64,000 nt of DNA, from positions 29,576-93,575 of the forward strand of contig NZ_JAACYI010000016.1 of NCBI RefSeq assembly GCF_009996735.1. Reading direction: 5' to 3'. Position 1 is the stretch's first letter, and each line of letters starts with the position of its first letter. Under the pieces are notes generated by a model. That model was not told the DNA's origin, did not search any database, and saw only the letters and a program-made list of their open reading frames with translations. The translations under genes and the position numbers were made by a program. This stretch comes from Cellulomonas sp. APG4. GTDB taxonomy: Bacteria; Actinomycetota; Actinomycetes; Actinomycetales; Cellulomonadaceae. Positions 1 through 9,152 of the stretch are shown here, piece after piece.

Positions 1-828
1 GCCCTCGGCGAAGTCGGGCTCGCGTACGACCAGCTGGTCGAGCGCACCCTCCGGGGCGCCGAGGGCGGCGGCCCACCCGTGCCAGTCGAAGCCGGGAGCG
101 CGCGCCGCGAGCTCGGCGAGCGTCATCGGGTTGTAGGTGAGGTCCGCGTCGCGGTCGCGGACCACGTCCCAGTGCACGGCGGCGAGCTGCGTCTCGAGGT
201 CCAGCACGAGGCCGGCCGCCTGCTCGGCGGCGGCCGGGTCGAGCCCGCTGAGCCCGAGCATCCGCGCCAGGTGCGTGCGGTAGCCGTCGCGCACGGGCGC
301 GTACTGCTCCTCGCGGTAGTACGCCTCGTCGGGGAGCCCGAGCCCCGACTGCACGAGGTGCACCACATAGCGCTCCGGGTCCTTGGCGTCGTTGTCGACC
401 CAGAAGCCGACCGCCCCCGCGCCGCCGGTGCGCTGCAGCTCGCCGAGCAGGCGGACCAGGGCCGCGCGGTCGGTGGCCGCGTCGATCGCCCCGAGCTCGT
501 CGGACACCGCACCCAGGCCCAGCGCCTCGACGCGGTCGGTGTCCATGAAGCTCGCGTACAACGCACCCACCTGCGCCGCGGGGCCCGAGGGGTCGGTCGC
601 GGCGTCGTCGGCGACGCGTGCGCCCAGCTCCTCGATGATCGCGCGCACGTGTTCCTCGGCCTCGTCGTGCAGCGCGCGGAACGCGCCGTCCATCGCGCGG
701 TCGCCCGGGATCTCGTGGCTGTCGATCCACCGGCCGTTCACGTGGCGGTAGAGGTCGTCCTGGGGGCGTGCGGCGGGGTCGAGGGCCGTCAGGTCGATGC
801 CGCTGCGCAGCGCGTCGTGCGTCGTCAT
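1..828 (-). CDS. M13 family zinc metallopeptidase, N-terminal part (runs off window)
   Basis: This is the first 276 codons of a neprilysin/PepO-type (M13) peptidase; the rest, including the HExxH zinc site, lies left of position 1. The N-terminus carries PQDDLYRHVNGRW (about residues 22-34), typical of actinobacterial M13 enzymes, followed by the helical M13 N-terminal domain (VGALYASFMD). No signal peptide is visible, so it is probably a cytoplasmic oligopeptidase. The ATG at 828 follows a minus-strand TAGCCT box (836-841) by seven bases without a Shine-Dalgarno site, suggesting a leaderless mRNA. It is divergent from rpiB. Confidence 0.85.
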   Translation of the reverse strand, partial: MTTHDALRSGIDLTALDPAARPQDDLYRHVNGRWIDSHEIPGDRAMDGAFRALHDEAEEHVRAIIEELGARVADDAATDPSGPAAQVGALYASFMDTDRVEALGLGAVSDELGAIDAATDRAALVRLLGELQRTGGAGAVGFWVDNDAKDPERYVVHLVQSGLGLPDEAYYREEQYAPVRDGYRTHLARMLGLSGLDPAAAEQAAGLVLDLETQLAAVHWDVVRDRDADLTYNPMTLAELAARAPGFDWHGWAAALGAPEGALDQLVVREPDFAEG

Positions 829-914
829 GGCGCCCAGGCTAACGGCGGATGCGGCCGCCCGACGGACCGACGACCGTGGTCCGGGCGCGGCCCCGCGAGA
901 TGGGCCCGGGCTGG

Positions 915-920
915 CAGGAT
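915..920 (+). promoter_or_regulatory. -10 box for leaderless rpiB
   Basis: CAGGAT lies exactly six bases before the ATG at 927, and no Shine-Dalgarno sequence is present. This is the leaderless arrangement repeated across the window. Confidence 0.5.
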
Positions 921-926
921 GGCGGC

Positions 927-1382
927 ATGCGCATCCACATCGCCGCCGACCACGCCGGGTTCGAGCTCAAGCAGGCCCTCGTCGAGCACCTGCGTGCCGG
1001 TGGGCACGACGTGGTGGACCATGGTGCCGAGACCTACGACGCGCTGGACGACTACCCGCCCGTGTGCTTCGCCGCGGGGGAGGCCGTGGTCGCCGAGCCC
1101 GGCAGCCTGGGCATCGTGATCGGCGGTTCGGGGAACGGCGAGCAGATCGCCGCGAACAAGGTCGTCGGCGTGCGGGCCGTCCTCGCCTGGAGCGAGGAGA
1201 CCGCCCGTCTCGGACGTGCGCACAACGACGCGAACGTCGTCGCGATCGGTGCGCGGCAGCACTCGGTCGACGACGCGACCGGGTTGGTCGAGGCGTTCCT
1301 CGCCGAGCCGTTCAGCGGGGACGCGCGCCACCAGCGGCGCATCGACCTGCTCGCGGCGTACGAGCAGACCGACCGCCGCTGA
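927..1382 (+). CDS. rpiB: Ribose-5-phosphate isomerase B
   Basis: Interconverts ribose 5-phosphate and ribulose 5-phosphate in the non-oxidative pentose phosphate pathway (cytosol). The 151-residue protein opens with MRIHIAADHAGFELK, the RpiB/LacAB signature, and contains GSGNGEQIAANK near residues 68-79 and the HNDANVV phosphate-binding segment. The catalytic Cys of classical RpiB (GTGIG-S/C region) is replaced in the GGSGNG context, as in mycobacterial-type enzymes that use a Glu. The start was chosen because it matches the family N-terminus. It converges with the Eis-like gene, with a gap of 19 bases. Confidence 0.95.
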   Translation: MRIHIAADHAGFELKQALVEHLRAGGHDVVDHGAETYDALDDYPPVCFAAGEAVVAEPGSLGIVIGGSGNGEQIAANKVVGVRAVLAWSEETARLGRAHNDANVVAIGARQHSVDDATGLVEAFLAEPFSGDARHQRRIDLLAAYEQTDRR

Positions 1383-1401
1383 GGGTGGCGGGCGCGTCCC
1401 G

Positions 1402-2643
1402 CTAGAACACCCAGCTGCACACGGGCGCGACGGGCCACCCGAACGCCGTCGACGCCGCCGCCAGGGCCCCCGGTCGCACCTCGGTGACCAGACCGGCGCC
1501 GGCGAGGGCGGCCAAGGTCACACCGCCGAGGTAGGCCGAACCGAGCGAGCGCACGTCGAGCCGCAGGTCGGGCTCGGCATCCGTCGGGAGGACCTCGGCG
1601 CCGTCGGGTCCACCTGCCACGCGCCAGCGTCCCGCGTTCGCGGGTACCAGGGCGTCGGCGACCTCGAGGACGACGTCCACCGGTGCGCTGTAGCGGCGTG
1701 CGGCGAGAGCGCGCGGGACGTCGAGCACTCGCAGCCAGACGTTGTCCGCGACGCGCGGCTCGGCCGCGCGCGGGTCGACGAGCAGGTGGAGCAGCGGGTC
1801 GTCGACGGGCATGAGCCACGTCTCGACCTTGGCCATGAGGTCCAGGTCGAGCAGCACGCCCCACAGCGCACGGGCGACGGCCGGCCCGGGCGCCACGACC
1901 TCGCGCACCCGCACGACCCCGCGGGGACCAGGGACGTCCCAGTGCGAGCGGCGGCGGAAGATCGCGTAGCCGCGTACCTCGCCGCCGTGCTCGGCGAGCG
2001 CGATGCGCAGCGACTCGGCGCCGTCGCGGCCGTGCTCGGGGTCGGACATGAAGGCAGCGCGCAGCTCGGGCGTCTCGCGCGTGGCCCAGCCCGGACGGTC
2101 GACGCTCGCGTGCACGCGGTGCAGCACCTCGTCGTGCTCGGGGCCCAGACGCTCGAGCCGCACGCGCACGTCCTCGGCGCCCGGCACGTCGCGAAGGGCC
2201 GCACCCCGCGGGACCGTCAGGCGCAGGTCGTTGGCCGCGAGCCCGTAGCCGAAGCGCCCGTAGATCGGCGCCTCGGCCGCGAACAGCGCCGAGAGGGCCT
2301 CACCGCGCGCGAGGCTGCGCCGGACGTGCTCGTCGATCATCGCGCGCAGCAGGCCGCGACGCCGGTGGCCCGGGTGCACGCCCACCCAGGTGAGGCCGGA
2401 CACAGCGGTGCGTGCCCCCGGGACGGGGAAGCCGGCGAACGGGTACGAGGCGTGCACGGCCACGAGCTCGCCGTCGTCCGCCTCGACGCCGCGCGTGCGG
2501 TCCCAGCTCAGCGGGGACGGCAGCGCGAGCAGCTGCTCGTCCGACAAGGGCCCCGGGAAGGCCCACGTGTCGACGGTGAGCAGCTCCTCCCTGCGGGCGT
2601 GGGTGACCTCGACCGTGCGGTAGCCGTGCGGCAGCGTCGTCAT
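1402..2643 (-). CDS. Eis-like GNAT N-acetyltransferase
   Basis: A 413-residue protein of the Eis (enhanced intracellular survival) family: tandem GNAT folds plus a sterol-carrier-like C-terminal domain. The acetyl-CoA loop is HPGHRRRGLL (about 90-99). The tyrosine general acid of Eis aligns with Y128 in IYGRFGYG. The chain ends in phenylalanine (CSWVF), matching the Eis mechanism in which the C-terminal carboxylate acts as base. Family members acetylate amines on aminoglycosides, peptides or small molecules; the substrate here is unknown. ATG at 2643 begins MTTLPHGYRT. The reading frame stays open upstream, but the extension is low-complexity and overlaps the phosphatase gene, so it was rejected. 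Confidence 0.88.
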   Translation of the reverse strand: MTTLPHGYRTVEVTHARREELLTVDTWAFPGPLSDEQLLALPSPLSWDRTRGVEADDGELVAVHASYPFAGFPVPGARTAVSGLTWVGVHPGHRRRGLLRAMIDEHVRRSLARGEALSALFAAEAPIYGRFGYGLAANDLRLTVPRGAALRDVPGAEDVRVRLERLGPEHDEVLHRVHASVDRPGWATRETPELRAAFMSDPEHGRDGAESLRIALAEHGGEVRGYAIFRRRSHWDVPGPRGVVRVREVVAPGPAVARALWGVLLDLDLMAKVETWLMPVDDPLLHLLVDPRAAEPRVADNVWLRVLDVPRALAARRYSAPVDVVLEVADALVPANAGRWRVAGGPDGAEVLPTDAEPDLRLDVRSLGSAYLGGVTLAALAGAGLVTEVRPGALAAASTAFGWPVAPVCSWVF

Positions 2644-2703
2644 GGGCTCATGGTGCCCCGTCGGCTCGCGGCGTGCTCCCCTCTTTTCGTCCGGGCCTGT
2701 CGG

Positions 2704-2709
2704 TACGCT
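2704..2709 (+). promoter_or_regulatory. -10 box for leaderless phosphatase gene
   Basis: TACGCT sits six bases before the GTG at 2716 with no Shine-Dalgarno site. It also supports choosing that GTG as the start. Confidence 0.5.
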
Positions 2710-2715
2710 CGCCGC

Positions 2716-3864
2716 GTGAGCAGCGGGTCGGCAGGAGCGTCGGCGAGGGCCGCGCCCGGTCAGCGTGCCCGGACGCGCCGCCGCGGTCTCGCGCGCCGCC
2801 GTCGGCTGCTCGCCCAGCCCCACGCCCTGCGGCCCGCGTGGCTCGGCTCGCGACAGGTGGTCACCACCGTCGCCCTGGTCGCGATGGCGGCGCTGTGCGC
2901 CGTCGGCACCGCCGTGAGCCCCCAGTGGGTGCCGCCCGTCGCACTGCTCGTCACCGTCCTGCTCGGGGTCTTCGTCCTGCGTCTCGCCGGCATGGCCGTC
3001 CTCAGCCTCGCCGTCGTGCTCGCGCTCGTGGTGCTGCACGCGGGTGGATGGCTGGTCTTCGTGCCCGGACAGGTGCTCTTCCTGGCCCTCGCGCTCGGTG
3101 CCGGCCTCGTCTTCGTCCGCGGACGCGCGCGGCTCGGGCTCCAGGGCGCCGCGAGCGACCTGATGCTCGTCGACCTGCGCGACCGCCTCACCGCCCACGG
3201 CCGCATCCCCGACCTCCCTGCGGGCTGGCAGGTCGACAGCCTGGTGCGATCCGCCTATGCCGAGGCGTTCTCGGGCGACTTCGTGGTGGCCTCCCGCAGC
3301 CGGCGCCCGGACCTGCTCGAGATCGCGCTCGTCGACGTGTCCGGCAAGGGACAGCAGGCCGGCGTGCGCTCGTTGCTTCTCTCGGGTGCGTTCGGCGGCC
3401 TGCTCGGCGCGATGCCGGTGGAGGAGTTCCTGCCGGCCGCGAACCGCTACCTCCTCGGTCAGGACTGGTCCGAGGGGTTCGCGACAGCGCTGCACCTCGC
3501 GGTCGACCTGGGCACGGGGGACTACCGCGTGTCGACCGCCGGGCACCCGCCCGCGCTGCACCTGCACGCCGGCTCGGGGCTCATCGAGATCGTCGACACG
3601 AGCGGCGGTCCGGCGCTCGGCGTCGTCGAGGAGCCGGCCTTCGGCGTCCACCACGGCGTGCTCGGTCACGGGGACACGCTGATGATCTACACCGACGGCC
3701 TCGTCGAGGTGCCGGGCGGCGACGTCGACCTGGGGATCGACAGGCTCATGGGCGAGGCCGAGCGCGTCGTCGCCACCAGGTCCGGCGGTGCCGACGCGCT
3801 GCTCGCCGGCGTCGGTGCCGCCGAGAGCGACGACCGCGCGCTCATCCTCGTCCGGCGCACCTGA
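2716..3864 (+). CDS. Membrane-anchored PP2C/SpoIIE-type Ser/Thr phosphatase
   Basis: A 382-residue protein: a basic N-terminus, then about three hydrophobic segments (roughly residues 50-135), then a SpoIIE-type PP2C domain. Metal-binding motifs are visible: SGDFVVA, LVDVSGKG, GDTLMIYTDGLVE and a terminal SDDRALILV. SpoIIE/RsbU-type phosphatases dephosphorylate anti-sigma antagonists or similar phosphoproteins. No sensor domain other than the membrane region is evident, and no sigma-factor genes are adjacent, so the target is unknown. The GTG start is set by the leaderless box. The MGMT-like gene follows after seven bases. Confidence 0.85.
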   Translation: MSSGSAGASARAAPGQRARTRRRGLARRRRLLAQPHALRPAWLGSRQVVTTVALVAMAALCAVGTAVSPQWVPPVALLVTVLLGVFVLRLAGMAVLSLAVVLALVVLHAGGWLVFVPGQVLFLALALGAGLVFVRGRARLGLQGAASDLMLVDLRDRLTAHGRIPDLPAGWQVDSLVRSAYAEAFSGDFVVASRSRRPDLLEIALVDVSGKGQQAGVRSLLLSGAFGGLLGAMPVEEFLPAANRYLLGQDWSEGFATALHLAVDLGTGDYRVSTAGHPPALHLHAGSGLIEIVDTSGGPALGVVEEPAFGVHHGVLGHGDTLMIYTDGLVEVPGGDVDLGIDRLMGEAERVVATRSGGADALLAGVGAAESDDRALILVRRT

Positions 3865-3871
3865 GGCCCAC

Positions 3872-4240
3872 GTGGACGAGGAGTACCTCGAGGCCGTCCT
3901 CGACGTGGTCGCCGCCATCCCGCCGGGGCGGGCGATGACCTACGGCACCGTGGCCGACGTCGTCCACGAGGTGCTGGGCCGGGGCGGCCCGCGTCAGGTG
4001 GGGCGCGTCATGGCGCGGGCGGGCGGTGACGTGCCGTGGTGGCGCGTCGTCAACGCGTCGGGCGACCCGCCCGCACGCCTGCGTGACGAGGCCGTGCGAC
4101 GCCTGCGTGCGGAGGGGTGCCCGCTCACCGACGACGAGCGGGCCGAGCAGCCGCAGCCGCGTGTCGTCCTGCGTCGTGCGCTGTGGTGGCCCGACGAGAA
4201 GCCTGACGCGACGGTCAGCGGAGCGCCCGGCGTGAGCTGA
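3872..4240 (+). CDS. Alkyltransferase-like (ATL) DNA-base-flipping protein
   Basis: A 122-residue MGMT-fold protein with PGRAMTYGTVADV (about 18-30) and the active-site segment PWWRVV (55-60) where O6-alkylguanine transferases have PCHRV. Both the alkyl-accepting Cys and the neighbouring His are Trp, so it cannot take the alkyl group. Known ATL proteins bind and flag O6-alkylguanine for nucleotide excision repair. The GTG start lies only seven bases after the phosphatase stop, suggesting co-transcription. The 3' end overlaps the convergent CoA-binding gene by 26 bases. Confidence 0.85.
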   Translation: MDEEYLEAVLDVVAAIPPGRAMTYGTVADVVHEVLGRGGPRQVGRVMARAGGDVPWWRVVNASGDPPARLRDEAVRRLRAEGCPLTDDERAEQPQPRVVLRRALWWPDEKPDATVSGAPGVS

Positions 4241-4778
4241 TCACCCCGGTGTCGAACCCCGCGAGCCGGAGCCCACCGTGGAAGCGGGCGTGCTCGATCT
4301 TGACGCACCGGTCCATGACGACGTCGAGGCCCGCGGCCTGGGCCGTGCGGGCGACCTCCTCGTGCCACGAGCCGAGCTGGAGCCACAGCGTCCGTGCCCC
4401 GGCGGCCAGGGTCTCCTCGAGCACGCCCGGCAGGTCGTCGTGGCGTCGGAAGACGTCGACGAGGTCGGGCACCACCGGCAGGGCGCTCAGCGACGGGTAC
4501 ACGGGTCGCCCCAGGATCTCCTCTGCACGCGGGTTGACGAAGTACACGTCGTAGGGCGAGGACGAGAGCAGGTACGTGGCCACGAAGTAGCTCGCGCGCG
4601 ACGGGTTCGGCGAGGCCCCGACGATCGCGATCGAGCGCGTCCGGCGCAGGATCTCGAAGCGAGCGTCCGCGTTCGGGCCCGCCCACGTGCGGGGAGCTGG
4701 AGCGCTGGCCACCGCGGTGCCGCTCGTACCGGGCAGCGCGCAGGCCGCTCCGGCCGGGGCCGTGGTCGCGTCGCTCAT
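4215..4778 (-). CDS. CoA-binding (YccU-like) Rossmann protein
   Basis: A 187-residue protein with a CoA_binding Rossmann fold: SIAIVGASPNPSRAS near residue 53, the NPRAEEILGRPVYPSL segment and a late VMDRCVKIEH motif. Family members resemble the CoA-binding domain of succinyl-CoA synthetase; their biochemical role is not established. Its ATG overlaps the metY stop (ATGA), so it is the last gene of the sulfur operon and is translationally coupled to metY. The roughly 45-residue Ala/Pro-rich N-terminus is longer than usual. Confidence 0.8.
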   Translation of the reverse strand: MSDATTAPAGAACALPGTSGTAVASAPAPRTWAGPNADARFEILRRTRSIAIVGASPNPSRASYFVATYLLSSSPYDVYFVNPRAEEILGRPVYPSLSALPVVPDLVDVFRRHDDLPGVLEETLAAGARTLWLQLGSWHEEVARTAQAAGLDVVMDRCVKIEHARFHGGLRLAGFDTGVISSRRALR

Positions 4779-6175
4779 GCCGTCTCCTCCGCCGTCGCTA
4801 CGCCGTGCGTACGTGGGGTGCCGGCGGGGCCGACCGCACGCGTGAGTGCCTGGTCGAGGTCCCACCAGATGTCCTCGACGTCCTCGAGCCCGACGCTGAT
4901 CCGCACCAGGTCCTCGGGGACGCCCGCGGCGACCAGCTGCTCGCCCGACAGCTGCTGGTGCGTGGTCGACGCGGGGTGGATCACGAGGGTGCGGGCGTCG
5001 CCGATGTTCGCGAGGTGGCTCGCGAGCTGGAGCGACTCGATGAACGTGCGACCGGCGGCGCGCGCGGGCACGGCGTCGCTCCCGCGCAGACCGAACGCGA
5101 ACACCGCCCCAGGACCCTGCGGCAGGTAGTGCGCGGCGCGGGCGTGGTGGGGGTGCGAGGGGAGGCCGGCCCAGTTGACGTAGGCCACGCGCGGGTCGGC
5201 CTCGAGCCGCTCGGCGATCACGCGGGCGTTGGCGAGGTGCGCGTCGACGCGCTGCGGGAGCGTCTCGACGCCCTGGAGCAGCTGGAAGGCCGACTGCGCG
5301 GGCAGCGCGGGGCCGATGTCGCGCAGCTGCTCCGAGCGCAGCTTGGTCAGGAACCCGTACTCCCCGAAGTTCTCCCACCACGAGACGCCGCCGTACGCGG
5401 GCACCGGCTCGGTCATCTGCGGGAACCGCCCGTTGCCCCAGTCGAAGCGACCGCTCTCGACGACGACGCCGCCCAGGGTGGTGCCGTGGCCGCCGAGGAA
5501 CTTGGTGACCGAGTGGATCACCACGTCGGCGCCGTGCTCGATCGGCCGGCACAGGTACGGGGTCGCGAGCGTCGCGTCGACCACGAGCGGGACTCCCGCG
5601 GCGTGCGCGACCTCGGCGAGCCCCGCGAGGTCGGCCACCTCGCCGGACGGGTTCGAGACGACCTCGGTGTAGACGACCTTCGTCTCGGGCCGGATCGCCG
5701 CGGCGTAGTCGGCCGGGTCCGTGCCGACGACGAACGTGGTCTCGACGCCGAAGCGGCGAAGCGTCACGTCGAGCTGGGTGACCGTGCCGCCGTAGAGGCC
5801 CGCGGAGGCGACCACGTGGTCACCCGCGCCGCACAGCGCGGCGAAGGTGAGGAACTCGGCCGACATGCCCGAGGCGGTCGCGACGGCCCCGATGCCGCCG
5901 TCGAGCGAGGCGAGGCGTTCCTCGAGCGCGGCGACCGTGGGGTTCCCGATGCGCGAGTAGATGTTCCCGTACTTCTGCAGCGCGAAGAGGTTCGCGGCGT
6001 CCGCGGTGTCCTCGAAGACGAAGCTCGTCGTCTGGTAGATGGGCACGGCGCGGGCGCCCGTCGTGGCGTCGGGCACGCCACCGGCGTGCAGCGCACGGGT
6101 CCGGAACCCCCAGCGGCGGTCGCCGTCGGGCGTGGTCCCGGAGGCGACCGCCTCGGTCGTCTCGTCCGTGGTCAT
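4775..6175 (-). CDS. metY: O-acetylhomoserine sulfhydrylase
   Basis: A PLP enzyme of the Cys/Met metabolism family (466 residues) that makes homocysteine from O-acetylhomoserine and sulfide; many members also accept O-acetylserine. Visible features are YSRIGNPTV (73-81), ASGMSAEF (101-108) and the PLP lysine K225 in [11 protein letters not shown]. The length and the long insertion around residues 235-290 match MetY rather than MetB or MetC. Both ends are coupled by ATGA overlaps, to acs upstream and to the CoA-binding gene downstream. Position behind a sulfonate-type importer suggests direct capture of released sulfide. Confidence 0.93.
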   Translation of the reverse strand: MTTDETTEAVASGTTPDGDRRWGFRTRALHAGGVPDATTGARAVPIYQTTSFVFEDTADAANLFALQKYGNIYSRIGNPTVAALEERLASLDGGIGAVATASGMSAEFLTFAALCGAGDHVVASAGLYGGTVTQLDVTLRRFGVETTFVVGTDPADYAAAIRPETKVVYTEVVSNPSGEVADLAGLAEVAHAAGVPLVVDATLATPYLCRPIEHGADVVIHSVTKFLGGHGTTLGGVVVESGRFDWGNGRFPQMTEPVPAYGGVSWWENFGEYGFLTKLRSEQLRDIGPALPAQSAFQLLQGVETLPQRVDAHLANARVIAERLEADPRVAYVNWAGLPSHPHHARAAHYLPQGPGAVFAFGLRGSDAVPARAAGRTFIESLQLASHLANIGDARTLVIHPASTTHQQLSGEQLVAAGVPEDLVRISVGLEDVEDIWWDLDQALTRAVGPAGTPRTHGVATAEETA

Positions 6176-8244
6176 CCTGCGGTCTCCTTCACGGCCAGGG
6201 GCGGGCCCTCGGGGCCGGGACGGGTGTGCCGGCGGCGGTGCGCCGCGAGCACACGGGCGATCCGGTCGACGACGGCGTCGTCCTGCAGCGAGGTCACGTC
6301 GCCCAGCGTGCCTCCCGAGAGCAGGTCGCCGAGCAGGCGTCTCATGATCTTCCCCGAGCGGGTCTTGGGCAGGTCGGGCACCACGAGGACGTGCCGGGGC
6401 TTGGCGACCGGCCCGATCTCGCGGGCCACGTGGGAACGGAGCTCCTCGGTGAGGGCCAGCGCGTGGTCCACCCAGGCGTCGTCGTCGTGCGCGTGCTCAG
6501 GTCGCCGGGCCGGGATCACGAAGGCCGCGACGGCCTGGCCCGTGGTGGGGTCGCTCACGCCGGTCACGCCGGCCTCGCCGACGGCGGGGTGCGCGACCAG
6601 GGCCGACTCGATCTCGATGGTCGACAGGCGGTGCCCCGACACGTTCACCACGTCGTCGACGCGGCCGAGGAGCCACACGTCGCCGTCGGCGTCACGCCGG
6701 GCGCCGTCGCCCGCGAGGAACCAGCCCTGGGCGGCGAACCGCGACCAGTAGGCGTCGCGGTACCGCTCGGGGTCACCCCACACCGTGCGCGCCATGCCTG
6801 GCCAGGTACGGTCGACGACGAGCAGGCCGCCCGCGCCCGGGGGCACGTCGTCGCCGTGCTCGTCGACCACGCGGGCCGAGATGCCCGGCAGGGGTCGTGC
6901 GGCCGACCCGGGCCGCAGGGTCGTGACGCCGGGCAACGGGGCGATCATCGCCGCCCCCGTCTCGGACTGCCACCACGTGTCGACGACAGGGGCGTGGCCG
7001 CCGCCGATCTGCTCGCGGAACCACACCCACGCCTCGGGGTTGATCGACTCACCGACGGTGCCGAGCAGGCGGATGCTGCGCAGGTCCCACGTGTCCGGCA
7101 CGCCGTCCGGGAACCAGGTCATGAGCGTGCGTACGAGGGTGGGGGCCGTGTAGTAGACGGTCACGCCGTAGCGTTCGATGATCTCGAGGTGGCGGCCGGT
7201 GTGCGGGCTCGCGGGGGTCCCCTCGTAGATGACCTGCGTCGCCCCGTTGCTCAGGGGTCCGTAGATCTCGTACGTGTGGGCCGTGACCCACGCGAGGTCG
7301 GCGGTGCACCAGTAGACGTCGTCGTCGCGGTGGTCGAAGAGCGCCCAGTGCGTCCACGACGCGTGCGTCAGGTAGCCGCCGGTCGTGTGGACGAGGCCCT
7401 TGGGCCGACCCGTGGTGCCCGACGTGTAGATGATGAACAGGGGGTGCTCGGCGTCGAAGGCCTCGGCCTCGTGCACGTCCGCGGCCGCGTCGACGGCGTC
7501 GTGCCACCAGACGTCCCGGCCCTCGGTCCACGGCACGTCGTCACCCGTGCGTCGCACCACGAGCACGTGCTCGACGGCGAGGCCCGCGACGGCGTCGTCC
7601 GCGGTCGGCTTGGTCGGGACGGCGACCCCGCGACGGAACTGCCCGTCGGAGGTGATCAGCACCTTCGCGCCGGTGTCGGCGAGCCGGAAGCGCAGCGCCT
7701 CGGCCGAGAAACCGCCGAAGACGAGCGAGTGGACCGCCCCGATGCGGGCCACCGCGAGGGTCGCGACGACGGTCTCGACGAGCACGGGCAGGTACAGGAC
7801 CACCCGGTCGCCGGGCCGGACGCCGAGCGCGAGGAGCGCGTTCGCGGCGCGCGAGACCTCGCGCTGGAGGTCGGCGTAGGTCACCGTGCGCCGGTCGCCC
7901 GGCTCACCCTCGAAGTGCAGGGCCACCTTCTCGCCCAGACCCGCGTCGACGTGGCGGTCGACGCAGTTCACCGCGGCGTTGAGCCGCCCGCCCGCGAACC
8001 ACTCGGCCCGGGGCGCCGTCAGGCGCTCGGGGTCCTGCGGGTCCGGTGCGGCCGGGGCCCACGTGTGGGCCGTGTGCCACGGCTCGGCCCACGTGAGCCG
8101 CCGGGCGAGGCGCTCCCAGAAGGCGACGTGGTCGGCGTCGGCCTCCGCCGTGAGCCGGGCGTGGTCGGACGGCCCCACGTTCCACGAGCCGTCGGGGGCG
8201 GGGTAGGAGCGCTGCTCGTCGAGCAGGTGCGAGATCGTCACCAT
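6172..8244 (-). CDS. acs: Acetyl-CoA synthetase (AMP-forming)
   Basis: A 690-residue adenylate-forming ligase converting acetate, ATP and CoA to acetyl-CoA. It shows the Acs N-terminal domain, the P-loop IIYTSGTTGRPKG (271-283), the acetate-pocket/TWWQSETG motif and a C-terminal RSGKIMRR whose Lys (about 632) is the regulatory acetylation site in known Acs. Its position is unusual, since it sits inside the sulfur operon: the ATG overlaps the permease stop by seven bases and its stop overlaps the metY start. Acetyl-CoA is the acyl donor for O-acetylserine and O-acetylhomoserine, which may explain the linkage (inference). A related short-chain acyl substrate cannot be excluded. Confidence 0.88.
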   Translation of the reverse strand: MVTISHLLDEQRSYPAPDGSWNVGPSDHARLTAEADADHVAFWERLARRLTWAEPWHTAHTWAPAAPDPQDPERLTAPRAEWFAGGRLNAAVNCVDRHVDAGLGEKVALHFEGEPGDRRTVTYADLQREVSRAANALLALGVRPGDRVVLYLPVLVETVVATLAVARIGAVHSLVFGGFSAEALRFRLADTGAKVLITSDGQFRRGVAVPTKPTADDAVAGLAVEHVLVVRRTGDDVPWTEGRDVWWHDAVDAAADVHEAEAFDAEHPLFIIYTSGTTGRPKGLVHTTGGYLTHASWTHWALFDHRDDDVYWCTADLAWVTAHTYEIYGPLSNGATQVIYEGTPASPHTGRHLEIIERYGVTVYYTAPTLVRTLMTWFPDGVPDTWDLRSIRLLGTVGESINPEAWVWFREQIGGGHAPVVDTWWQSETGAAMIAPLPGVTTLRPGSAARPLPGISARVVDEHGDDVPPGAGGLLVVDRTWPGMARTVWGDPERYRDAYWSRFAAQGWFLAGDGARRDADGDVWLLGRVDDVVNVSGHRLSTIEIESALVAHPAVGEAGVTGVSDPTTGQAVAAFVIPARRPEHAHDDDAWVDHALALTEELRSHVAREIGPVAKPRHVLVVPDLPKTRSGKIMRRLLGDLLSGGTLGDVTSLQDDAVVDRIARVLAAHRRRHTRPGPEGPPLAVKETAG

Positions 8245-9152
8245 CGGCGCAGCAGCCTCCGCTCGGCCACACCGACCAGGGCGTCGGTCGTCTTGCCGAG
8301 GACGGCGAGCAGCACGATCGCGAGCAGGATCCGGTCGATCCGGCCGCTGTACTGCGAGTCGTTGAGGAGGAACCCGAGGCCCATCGAGGACGCGATGAGC
8401 TCGGCAGCGACCAGGAAGAGCCAGGCCTGCGCGAGCGCGAGGCGCAGACCGGCCACGACGGCGGGAGTCGCGGCGGGCAGCTGGACCCGGGTCAGCAGAC
8501 GGACCCCGCGCAGGCCGTAGGCCCGGCCGGCCTCGACGAGCTGCGGGTCGACGTGCCGCAGCGCCGAGGCGACGGTCGTGTACACGGGGAAGAAGGCGCC
8601 GATGGCGATGAGGGTGACCTTCGAGTCCTCGCCGATCTTGAGCCAGATGATCAGCAGCGGGACCCACGCGAGCGAGGGCACGGCGCGCAGCGCACCGAGG
8701 GTGCCCGACAGGAGCACGTCGCCCAGGCGGGAGAGGCCGACGACGGCACCGAGCGCGAGCCCCACGAGCGAACCGATGGTGAAGCCGAGCAGCACGCGCT
8801 GGGTCGAGATCTGGATGTGCGTCCAGAGCTCTCCGCGCTGCGCGAGGTCGACCCCCGCCTCCCACACGGCCCCGGGCGCGGGCAGCTGGTGCGCCGGCAC
8901 CGCGCCGGTCACGGCGGTGGCCAGGTGCCAGGCGAGCAGGACGAGGGCGGGGACCACGAGGGTGAGGGCGAGGCGGAGCGGTCGCCGGGCGAGCGGGTCG
9001 CGGCGTGCACGCTCCACGGCCGGCGTGCCGTACGACGAGACGGCGACCTGCGTCGCGCCGTCCTGGTGCGGTACCCGGCCCTGCGCGTAGGTGCTCTCGG
9101 GGCGCTCGTCGTCGACGGTGGCCGTCGCCGTGGAGCCCTTGGTGCTGGTCAT
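8238..9152 (-). CDS. Sulfonate-type ABC transporter permease (SsuC/TauC-like)
   Basis: A 304-residue inner-membrane permease with a roughly 55-residue hydrophilic N-terminus and about six transmembrane segments. It carries the BPD_transp_1 EAA-type loop around EAGRAYGLRG and the LRAVPSLAWVPLLIIW segment typical of SsuC/TauC. It would pair with the adjacent ATPase and lipoprotein to import a sulfonate, taurine or similar organosulfur compound; nitrate and pyrimidine-precursor importers share the fold. The sulfur genes downstream favour a sulfur substrate. Its start is 108 bases after the binding-protein gene, separated by a strong hairpin. Confidence 0.85.
   Translation of the reverse strand: MTSTKGSTATATVDDERPESTYAQGRVPHQDGATQVAVSSYGTPAVERARRDPLARRPLRLALTLVVPALVLLAWHLATAVTGAVPAHQLPAPGAVWEAGVDLAQRGELWTHIQISTQRVLLGFTIGSLVGLALGAVVGLSRLGDVLLSGTLGALRAVPSLAWVPLLIIWLKIGEDSKVTLIAIGAFFPVYTTVASALRHVDPQLVEAGRAYGLRGVRLLTRVQLPAATPAVVAGLRLALAQAWLFLVAAELIASSMGLGFLLNDSQYSGRIDRILLAIVLLAVLGKTTDALVGVAERRLLRRW

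Noticed and set aside
2644..3918. Upstream extension of the Eis-like gene by about 425 codons
   Set aside because: The extension lies opposite the phosphatase gene, has no family similarity, and the MTTLPHGYRT start fits Eis length.
4215..4240. Truncation of the ATL or CoA-binding gene because their ends overlap
   Set aside because: Both proteins reach normal family length; a 26-base convergent overlap is harmless and common in dense genomes.
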